From Streptomyces ochraceiscleroticus (GTDB lineage Bacteria > Actinomycetota > Actinomycetes > Streptomycetales > Streptomycetaceae): DNA of 64,000 nucleotides. The notes beneath the pieces are model-generated. The model did no database searches, was not told where the DNA came from, and saw nothing but the letters and a program-made list of their open reading frames with translations. Positions 34,156 through 40,445 of the stretch are shown here, piece after piece. The translations under genes were made by a program, and so were the position numbers. Where the stretch lies: positions 62,001-126,000 of the forward strand of contig NZ_JOAX01000016.1 in the NCBI RefSeq assembly GCF_000720485.1, given 5' to 3'. Within the stretch, counting starts at the first letter, position 1, and every line of letters starts with the position of its first letter.

Positions 34156-34460
34156 CCGGCCCGCACCATCGCAGTCCCCAGCAACCGGCACCGAGCGGCC
34201 TGCGGTGATCCCCGCCGCCCCTCTTCCTCGGTCCTGTCCCGGCCCATTCCTGGAGCCGGGGCAGGACCTCTTCGCGGTCATCGGCAGCGGGCCCGATCGG
34301 CCGAGGCAGCACCGAAGCACGCCGAATTCCGTCACCCGTGCACCCGCCGTATCGTGGGAGAGACAGCGCTTCCATGTGCGGAGCCGCTGTGACCACGTGA
34401 GCGGTCGGCCGCCGACGCGGTCGCTCGCCGTGTCCAGGGACAGGCAGGGAGGTCCCTCGG
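34156..34460. other. Intergenic region after the glycosidase
   Basis: 305 bases. Apart from the terminator at 34231-34267 and a weak TGGGAG...TTCCA-like sequence near 34355-34374, I see nothing firm. The binding-protein gene probably has its own promoter here. Confidence 0.6.
34231..34267 (+). terminator. Hairpin after the glycosidase gene
   Basis: 13-bp stem with one G-U pair (34231-34243 with 34255-34267) and an 11-nt loop, 76 nt after the stop. Confidence 0.7.
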
Positions 34461-35555
34461 ATGAGCAAGGGTCTGCGCCGGGCTGTTCTCGTCGGGGTTG
34501 CGGTGTCGCTGGCCGTCGGCCTCGGGGCCTGTGGGCAGGCCGGCGAGTCCGGCGGCTCGCACACCGGCACCTCCGCCGGCCTGAGGATCGGCCTTCTGCT
34601 CCCGGAAAACCAGACCGCCCGCTACGAGACCTTCGACAGACCGCTCATCGAGAAGAAGGTCAAGGAGCTGTGCGGCCGCTGCACGGTCGAGTACGCCAAC
34701 GCCCAGGACAATGTGTCCACCCAGCAGCAGGCGAACGCCATGATCAGCAAGGATGTCGACGTCCTGATCCTCGACAGCGTCGATTCCAAGTCCCTCCGTT
34801 CCGCGGTAACGGCGGCGAAGAACGCGGATATCCCGGTCGTTTCCTACGACCGGCTCGTCGAAGGCCCGGTCAGCGCGTTCGTCTCCTATGACCTCACGGC
34901 AATCGGTAAGGCCCAGGGCGAGGCGCTTCTCAAGGCCGTGGGAAACAATGCGGGCGGCGGCCGGATCGTCAGGGTGGAGGGCCCCACGAGCGGTGCGCGC
35001 GACTCGTCCGAAGAAGGCGCGCTGTCCGTCCTCGAGGGCAAGGTGAAAATCACCAAGCCATACACCGCCGCAGCATGGAACGCCGAGAACGCCCATGCCG
35101 CGATGTCCGGCGCCATCGCCGCTCAGGGCGCCGACACCATCAAAGGCGTCTGGGCCGGCAACGACGTCATCGCCGCAGGTGCCATCTCGGCCCTCAAGGA
35201 CGCTCATATCGAGCCGCTGCCGCCCGTCGTCGGCCAGGACGCCGAACTCGCGGCCGTGCAGCGCATCGTCAGCGGCGAGATGTACATGAGCGTCTACAAG
35301 CCCTACAAGCCCGAAGCGGACGCCGCCGCAACGATGGCCATCGCCCTGGGGCGTGGTCAGGGCCTCGGCAACGTGCCCAAGGACCGGGTGAACAGCGCGA
35401 CTGCGAAAGACATCCCGGCTGTCCTGCTCACTCCGGTCTCCTTGACCGTGCACAACATCAAGTCCACCGTCGTCAAGGACGGCACGTACACGGTCGATCA
35501 GATCTGTACCCCGAAGTACCGGTCCGCTTGCGAGAGGGCCGGACTCACCGAGTAG
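34461..35555 (+). CDS. Sugar ABC transporter substrate-binding lipoprotein, orphan
   Basis: 364 aa. A lipoprotein signal ends in the lipobox L21-G-A-C24. The body is a type I periplasmic-binding fold of the xylose/ribose-binding group: LRIGLLLPENQTARYETFDRP, NAQDNVSTQQQANAMISKDVDVLILDSVDS, GVWAGNDVIAAGAISAL, PPVVGQDAELAAVQRIVSGEMYMSVYKPY, closest by pattern to XylF-like proteins. Captures a sugar outside the membrane. The usual ATPase and permease genes do not follow, so it must use a distant transporter or act as a sensor. The ATG follows GGGAGG. Placed after the secreted glycosidase, it may take up that enzyme's product. Confidence 0.88.
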   Translation: MSKGLRRAVLVGVAVSLAVGLGACGQAGESGGSHTGTSAGLRIGLLLPENQTARYETFDRPLIEKKVKELCGRCTVEYANAQDNVSTQQQANAMISKDVDVLILDSVDSKSLRSAVTAAKNADIPVVSYDRLVEGPVSAFVSYDLTAIGKAQGEALLKAVGNNAGGGRIVRVEGPTSGARDSSEEGALSVLEGKVKITKPYTAAAWNAENAHAAMSGAIAAQGADTIKGVWAGNDVIAAGAISALKDAHIEPLPPVVGQDAELAAVQRIVSGEMYMSVYKPYKPEADAAATMAIALGRGQGLGNVPKDRVNSATAKDIPAVLLTPVSLTVHNIKSTVVKDGTYTVDQICTPKYRSACERAGLTE

Positions 35556-35677
35556 AGCCGGTACATACGGACGTGTAGCGGTCCTGAGAGCGAACCGCCC
35601 GGCGGTGACCGTGGGTTGAATCGCTCGGATGGGGGCAGGTGAAGCTACTCAGTGTTCGCGCTTGAGAGGGTGAAGAC

Positions 35678-36571
35678 ATGACGACGCTTTCGGTCCATGC
35701 TGCCGAGGAGCACACGCCGGCCCCGGGCACACCTCGGGTGGGGGCCGGTGGCGGGGAGCTTCCATGGGTCGAGAACGCCGCCAAGGTCGCTCCCAAGGAC
35801 GCGAAGGCGCTGACCAAGCTGTTCTTCGAGCGGCTGGCGGTGCTGGACGAGGGCACCCACGAATATCAGTACGCCCGCAACACCGTTATCGAGATGAACC
35901 TCGCGTTGGTGCGCTTCGCCGCTTCCCGGTTCCGTAACCGTGGTGGTGACCCGGGGCAGATGGAAGACATCGTGCAGGTGGGCACGATCGGTCTGATCAA
36001 GGCGATCGACCGTTTCGATCTCTCGCGCGAGGTCGAGTTTCCGACTTTTGCCGTGCCTTACATCATCGGTGAGATCAAGCGGTTCTTCCGGGACAGCACA
36101 TGGGCCGTCCATGTGCCGCGGCGTTTGCAGGAATTGCGTGTCGAGCTGGCTCAGGCCAAGGAGCGTCTTGCCGCCACGCTGGACCGGGAGCCCACAGTGG
36201 CGGAGCTCGCCGGCGACCTGAAGATCAGCGAGGAAGAGGTCATCGAGGGCATCGTCGCGAGCAACGGTTACACCACCAGCTCCCTGGACGCCCCCAGCGA
36301 CAGCGCCGAGGCCGCCGGCGACGGCCGCTCCATCGCGGATGCCGTCGGCGCGGCGGACCCGGCGATGGAGCTGGTGGAGGACCTGCACGCGCTGGCACCG
36401 CTCCTGAACGACCTGGGGGAGCGCGATCGCCGGATCGTCGAGATGCGTTTCGCACGGGAGATGACCCAGTCCCAGATCGGCGAGGAGCTGGGTGTCTCGC
36501 AGATGCATGTCTCCCGGCTGCTGACCCGCATCCTCGAACGCCTGCGCAAGGGCATGCTCGCCGAGTCGTAA
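35678..36571 (+). CDS. SigB/SigF/SigG-type alternative sigma factor
   Basis: 297 aa. Contains region 2 (EMNLALVRFAASRFRNRGGDPGQMEDIVQVGTIGLIKAIDRFDLSREVEFPTFAVPYIIGEIKRFFRDSTW), region 3 (PRRLQELRVELAQAKERLAATLDREPTVAELAGDL) and region 4 (LGERDRRIVEMRFAREMTQSQIGEELGVSQMHVSRLLTRIL), all in the standard order of the streptomycete SigB-like stress/development sigma factors. Such factors are held by RsbW-type anti-sigma kinases. The convergent HATPase gene 40 bases away is the natural candidate partner, though usually such pairs are co-directional. GAGAGG lies 8 nt before the ATG. Confidence 0.92.
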   Translation: MTTLSVHAAEEHTPAPGTPRVGAGGGELPWVENAAKVAPKDAKALTKLFFERLAVLDEGTHEYQYARNTVIEMNLALVRFAASRFRNRGGDPGQMEDIVQVGTIGLIKAIDRFDLSREVEFPTFAVPYIIGEIKRFFRDSTWAVHVPRRLQELRVELAQAKERLAATLDREPTVAELAGDLKISEEEVIEGIVASNGYTTSSLDAPSDSAEAAGDGRSIADAVGAADPAMELVEDLHALAPLLNDLGERDRRIVEMRFAREMTQSQIGEELGVSQMHVSRLLTRILERLRKGMLAES

Positions 36572-36576
36572 CCGTT

Positions 36577-36607
36577 CGGCACGGCCGGAGCCAGGCCGGC
36601 CGTGCCG
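36577..36607. terminator. Bidirectional hairpin between convergent genes
   Basis: Perfect 12-bp stem (36577-36588 with 36596-36607), 7-nt loop, in the 40-bp gap between the sigma factor and the ATP-binding protein genes. Confidence 0.8.
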
Positions 36608-36611
36608 GAGC

Positions 36612-37052
36612 TCACGCGTGCACCAGCACTCCTCGCCGGGGCAGGGCCGCGGTGACGACCTTGCCGTTCGGCTCCACGGTGACAGAGGTGGTTTTCGCCA
36701 GGCCGCGCACCAGTCCCCAGCCGAATCCGCCGCGTTCTCCGGAGAAATCAGGTTCGCGGAGCCGGGGTGGGAGAGTGCTCGTATCGCGAACGGCGACGGT
36801 AATGCTGTCCGAGTCGGCTGACAATTTCAGGGAGCAGGAACGGCTGCCGGCATGCCGTACGGCATTCGTGACGAGTTCGGAGACGACCAGCTCCACCGAG
36901 TCGGCCGCGTCCTGCGGCAAAGACGGATTCAGTCCCTGGAGAAAGGTGACGGTAAGGTCCCGCGCTTTCGCCACCGCTTCAGGACGGCAGTCCAGCCTGA
37001 CGTGAAACGTCGCTGGTGCAGGGAGGGGAAGCGGCACGGTCGCGCTGCTCAT
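36612..37052 (-). CDS. RsbW-like ATP-binding (HATPase_c) anti-sigma-type protein
   Basis: 146 aa GHKL ATPase/kinase domain without a sensor. N box VSELVTNAVRHAG, G1 box VAVRDTST, and G2 box GGFGWGLVRG are clear. In Streptomyces such stand-alone domains phosphorylate STAS anti-anti-sigma proteins or bind sigma factors. Its gene ends opposite the SigB-like gene and may regulate that factor; the STAS protein at 28.3 kb is a possible antagonist. Both links are inference. The ATG has GAGGT 5 nt upstream. Confidence 0.88.
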   Translation of the reverse strand: MSSATVPLPLPAPATFHVRLDCRPEAVAKARDLTVTFLQGLNPSLPQDAADSVELVVSELVTNAVRHAGSRSCSLKLSADSDSITVAVRDTSTLPPRLREPDFSGERGGFGWGLVRGLAKTTSVTVEPNGKVVTAALPRRGVLVHA

Positions 37053-37442
37053 CAGCTCACCTCATTTTGCGTCGTCCGTGATGCCTTCAGGCCGGGGAGC
37101 GTGCCCGATAACCAAGCGGCTAACCACGAGAGTTCGCCGGCTTCTCCGACGCCGAATCGAGAAGCCGCTTCCTGTCAACTGTTCAAGGAATCAGCTGTTA
37201 AGGATTGGCGGGCCGGGGTAGGCGCGCGAAGGTGACCGCCGCCGCGCGCCTGCCCCGGCCGCTCCCTCCTTGTACCCCGGTAACGCTCCGTCACGCCATC
37301 GAACATTCCGTGCCAGTGCGGCGTTCCTTAAAGGGCCGGTGGAGCCGACGAGCAGCAGGAGTACGCTGAAATCACCTGGGTATCCGACGGCGACGCCCGC
37401 CGTGGCCTTGGTCTTTTCCGTGAGAGAGGCGGTGAGGCCGCC
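37053..37442. other. 390-bp gap with one strong hairpin
   Basis: No gene I can support. Contains the hairpin at 37211-37260 (separate entry). The stretch 37120-37205 is less GC-rich than usual. An untranslated small RNA ending at the hairpin is possible but not shown. Confidence 0.5.
37211..37260. terminator. 18-bp stem hairpin in a gene-free gap
   Basis: Arms 37211-37228 and 37243-37260, one G-U pair, 14-nt loop. No annotated gene on either strand ends next to it, so what it terminates is unclear. Confidence 0.6.
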
Positions 37443-37643
37443 ATGGACACCGGTATCACCATCGCGGTCATCCTCGCGATGGTCGTCCTGGGGGCGCTGC
37501 TGATCCACCGCCTGAACGGCCAGCAGGCCGGCCGGATGGCGGCACACCCGCACGGCCACCGCCCGCACGGTCACCGGGGCCTGCCGCGCCTCCGGCGCCC
37601 CCACGGCTCCACTCAGCCGCCGCCCCCTGGGTCACATCCGTAG
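37443..37643 (+). CDS. Small membrane protein with His-rich tail
   Basis: 66 aa. One N-terminal transmembrane helix (TGITIAVILAMVVLGALLIHRL) and a cytoplasmic or outer tail with HPHGHRPHGHRGLPRLRRPH, ten histidines that could bind metal, and a Pro run PPPPGSHP. The ATG has GAGG 5 nt upstream. Its last 12 bases overlap the end of the convergent TetR gene. Family unknown to me. The coding case rests on the ribosome site and the membrane helix. Confidence 0.6.
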   Translation: MDTGITIAVILAMVVLGALLIHRLNGQQAGRMAAHPHGHRPHGHRGLPRLRRPHGSTQPPPPGSHP

Positions 37644-38231
37644 TTCCGCCACCAGCGCGGTGGCGCGTGCGGCCGGTACGCCCGACGAGGCCAGGACCGT
37701 GACCGCGGCGGAGCGGCCGGCCTCCTGCGGGGTGAGGAGGCCGTCGTTGACCGCCTCCATGAGTCCGAACAGGACTTGCTCATGGGCGTACGCGAGGGCC
37801 GCCGGCGGCAGGGGTGAGCTGAAGTCGCCCTGCTCCAGGCCCTGCCGCAGCAGCTCGGCGCAGGCTTCGCGGACCGGGGCGAGGCGGGTGCGGATGCCCT
37901 CCATCGCGACGCTGCGCTGTGCGAGCGAGACGAGCAGGCGGTAGCGGTCCGCGATGGGCCACACCCCGAGGATCGAGCGGGCGACCGCCTCGGCGGGGTC
38001 GGTCACGCCCTCGCGGCCCTCGGCGTGCGCGGCCGCGACCGCCTCCACCGCATTGTCGATCAGCGCACCGATCAGCGCCTCGCGGCTGGGGAAGTGCCCG
38101 TAGACGGTGCGGCGTACGACGCCCGCCGCGCGGGCGATCTGGTCCATGGAGGCGTCCGGGTCGCGCAGCAGCTCGGCGAGCGCGACATCCAGGATGCGGC
38201 GGCGGTTGGCGTCGGCTCGTCCGGAAGTCAC
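37632..38231 (-). CDS. TetR-family transcriptional regulator
   Basis: 199 aa. Helix-turn-helix DASMDQIARAAGVVRRTVYGHFPSREALIGAL near the N-terminus, then a helical ligand-binding domain. The GTG at 38231 was chosen as the first start compatible with the family; GGAGG lies 12 nt upstream, rather far. Divergent from a 14-helix MFS efflux gene, with an array of four 18-bp operator units between them. It presumably represses the pump until a drug-like ligand binds. Confidence 0.88.
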   Translation of the reverse strand: MTSGRADANRRRILDVALAELLRDPDASMDQIARAAGVVRRTVYGHFPSREALIGALIDNAVEAVAAAHAEGREGVTDPAEAVARSILGVWPIADRYRLLVSLAQRSVAMEGIRTRLAPVREACAELLRQGLEQGDFSSPLPPAALAYAHEQVLFGLMEAVNDGLLTPQEAGRSAAVTVLASSGVPAARATALVAELRM

Positions 38232-38296
38232 GGCCCCATTGTGCCTCCTCGTGAATCCCTCTCCGTCGTGCCCTCGCCCGCCCCTCACCCGCCCAT

Positions 38297-38377
38297 TTGC
38301 ACAACACTGTGCAATCGCTTAAGTTGCACATTGTTGTGCACTTGCACACCGCTGTGCATTTACGTGGCACTGTGCAA
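38297..38377. promoter_or_regulatory. Operator array: four TTGCACA-N4-TGTGCAA units
   Basis: Unit 1 (38297-38314) is perfect, TTGCACA-ACAC-TGTGCAA. Unit 2 (38324-38341) has TTGCACA-TTGT-TGTGCAC, unit 3 (38342-38359) TTGCACA-CCGC-TGTGCAT, unit 4 (38360-38377) keeps only the right half TGTGCAA. Units 2-4 abut exactly; unit 1 is 9 bp to the left. Any promoter for the pump must be overlapped by them. Confidence 0.88.
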
Positions 38378-38461
38378 GGCAAGGAACTGCGGGCCCGTGC
38401 AGGGTCGAAGGGCGGCAAGGTGCCAAGGGAAAACGCGCGGACGCGGCGCACGCGTCTCGTC

Positions 38462-40138
38462 ATGAACGAGCCGGTCGAGCGGATGGACCGGCCGTACGCC
38501 CGCCGCTGGTGGGCGCTGCTCGTGCTCTGTCTCAGCCTGTTGATCATCGTGATGGCCAACACCGCGCTCACGGTCGCGGCGCCCGACATGACCCAGGACC
38601 TCGGCCTCTCCAGCGCCGACCTCCAGTGGGTCATCGACGGTTACACCGTCCCGTACGCCGCGCTGATGCTGCTGCTCGGCGCGATCGGCGACAAGTACAG
38701 CCGGCGCGGGGCGCTCGTCCTCGGCCTCCTCGTCTTCGGCGGCGGCGCCGTGGCGGGCTCACTCGTCGACAGCGCGGCCGGGGTCATCGCGGCCCGCGCG
38801 GTGATGGGCGTCGGCGCGGCCATGATCATGCCCGCCACGCTCTCGCTGCTCGCCGCCACCTTCCCGCGCGCCGAGCGGGCCAAGGCGATCACGCTGTGGA
38901 CCGCCACCGCGGGCCTGGCCATCGCGGCGGGACCGCTCGTCGCCGGCGCGCTCCTGCGCGACCACGGCTGGGCGTCGACGTTCCTGATCAACGTCCCGGT
39001 GGCGGCCGTCGCCCTCGTCGGCGCGCTGGTCCTCGTGCCGCCGTCCAGGGCCGCGCACCAGCACCGCATCGACTATGTCGGCGGCGCGCTCTCCGTCATA
39101 TGGGTCGGCGCCCTCGTCTACATGATCATCCAGGGGCCGCACTTCGGGTGGGGCGCGAAGGCGGTCACCGCCGCGGTCGTCGCGGGCGTGGCCCTTGTCA
39201 CCTTCGTCCTGTGGGAGCTGCGCCACCCGCGCCCGGTCCTGGACGTACGCCGCTTCGCCGACCGCCGCTTCTCGGGCTCGAACCTCGCGGTCGCCCTCTT
39301 CTTCCTCGCCGTCTTCGGCGCCTTCTACTACCTGACCCAGCACCTCCAGTTCGTCCTCGGCTACGACGCGCTCGCCACCGGCGTGCGGATGCTGCCGCTG
39401 GCCGGAGCGGTCTTCGTCGGCTCCGCAATGACCGGTTACCTCACCCCGCGCGTCGGCATGAAGGTCACCGTGACGGCTGGGATGGTCGGCGGCACCGCGG
39501 CCCTCGCCCTGCTCACACGGGTGGACTCCGGCTCCACGTACGGCGACTTCGTCCTGCCGCTGGTCATCCTCGGCCTCGCGATCGGCCTGGCCCTGTCACC
39601 GTGCACCGACGCGATCATGGGCTCGTTCCCCGAGGCCGAACTGGGCGTCGGCGGCGCCGTCAACGACACCTCCCTCGAACTGGGCGGCTCCCTCGGCATC
39701 GCCCTCCTCGGCTCGGTGCTCGCGAGCTCGTACTCCTCCCACCTGGCCGACGCGGCCGCCGGCACCCGCCTCCCCGGCGGTGCTCTCGCCACCGCGCAGG
39801 ACTCCGTGGGCGCGGGCTACGCCGTGGCCCAGGGCATCGGCGACAAGGCCCACAAGCTCGCCGAACAGGCCGCACACGCCGGCAGCCCCGAGCAGGCCGC
39901 GCAGCTCAAGGCGCAGGCCGGTCAACTCGGCGACGGCGCAAGGCAGATGTCCGACGCGGTCGGCTCCGCCTTCTCGGACGCGGTCGCCCACACGAGTGTC
40001 ATCGGCGCGGCGGTCCTGGCCGTGGGAACGGTCCTGGTGGCGGCACTGCTGCCGCGCAAGGAACGGCCGGGGACGCCGGGGGACGCCACGGCGCCCGACG
40101 GCACCGAAGTGCGCGCGGGCGAGGGCGTCCACGTGTAG
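38462..40138 (+). CDS. DHA2-type MFS multidrug efflux transporter
   Basis: 558 aa, 14 predicted transmembrane helices. LTVAAPDMTQDLGLSSADLQWVIDGYTVPYAALML is the typical DHA2 opening, GDKYSRRGALVLGL the motif A loop, and FLINVPVAAVALVGALVLVP motif C-like. The region after helix 13 has a long Ala/Gln-rich extracytoplasmic loop (AEQAAHAGSPEQAAQLKAQAGQ). Exports drugs by proton antiport. The start is uncertain: ATG 38462 or 38483, neither with a strong ribosome site, so a leaderless or upstream GTG start remains open. Regulated by the divergent TetR protein. Confidence 0.9.
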   Translation: MNEPVERMDRPYARRWWALLVLCLSLLIIVMANTALTVAAPDMTQDLGLSSADLQWVIDGYTVPYAALMLLLGAIGDKYSRRGALVLGLLVFGGGAVAGSLVDSAAGVIAARAVMGVGAAMIMPATLSLLAATFPRAERAKAITLWTATAGLAIAAGPLVAGALLRDHGWASTFLINVPVAAVALVGALVLVPPSRAAHQHRIDYVGGALSVIWVGALVYMIIQGPHFGWGAKAVTAAVVAGVALVTFVLWELRHPRPVLDVRRFADRRFSGSNLAVALFFLAVFGAFYYLTQHLQFVLGYDALATGVRMLPLAGAVFVGSAMTGYLTPRVGMKVTVTAGMVGGTAALALLTRVDSGSTYGDFVLPLVILGLAIGLALSPCTDAIMGSFPEAELGVGGAVNDTSLELGGSLGIALLGSVLASSYSSHLADAAAGTRLPGGALATAQDSVGAGYAVAQGIGDKAHKLAEQAAHAGSPEQAAQLKAQAGQLGDGARQMSDAVGSAFSDAVAHTSVIGAAVLAVGTVLVAALLPRKERPGTPGDATAPDGTEVRAGEGVHV

Positions 40139-40252
40139 GCCCCTGCTCAGTCCGCGTGAGGGCGGGCGGCGCCGATCGGCGGCGGGGTGCCGACGGTGTG
40201 GCTGAAGCAGTCGGCCTTCCCCGGGTCGGTGCCGAACCGCTTCCGCAGGCCG

Positions 40253-40317
40253 GTACGCCATGGACAGCGCCTCCGCGTACCGCTTGGCCTCGTCGTACAC
40301 GCTGCGCGGGCAGCCCC
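40253..40317 (-). pseudogene. Fragment of a UDP-glucuronate decarboxylase-like SDR
   Basis: The minus strand reads GCPRSVYDEAKRYAEALSMAYR, which matches the GPRxxYDEAKRxAEALxMAY active-site helix of UDP-glucuronate decarboxylases (extended SDR, Tyr-x3-Lys). About 22 codons remain; both ends break into unrelated sequence. It adjoins polysaccharide genes, so a sugar-nucleotide gene may have been lost here. Confidence 0.65.
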
Positions 40318-40397
40318 GGGATCGGACGCTCTCAAGGTGGCTTGACCAGCAGGATTCATCTCGCCCGCGATGCGTCGGGCCGCCCCCGTCTGGCTCG
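40318..40397 (+). pseudogene. IS-element transposase remnant
   Basis: The plus strand reads GRSQGGLTSRIHLARDASGRPR and then loses the pattern. GGLTSKIHLAxDxxGRP is a core segment of IS5-group DDE transposases common in Streptomyces. No inverted repeats or second half are present. Confidence 0.65.
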
Positions 40398-40445
40398 GCC
40401 ACCAGGACCGGCATCCCGGCACCGCATGGAGGAACGCTGGTGCGC

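Larger units (their letters stand above)
40139..40445. other. Gene debris between MFS and polysaccharide genes
   Basis: 307 bases without an intact gene. A nucleotide-sugar SDR fragment (minus strand) meets a transposase fragment (plus strand) near 40317. The remaining 40145-40250 reads RKRFGTDPGKADCFSHTVG on the minus strand, which I do not recognise. Confidence 0.65.

Noticed and set aside
34355..34374. TGGGAG...TTCCA as a LacI-type operator before the binding protein
   Set aside because: Only the ends match; the central part is not palindromic.
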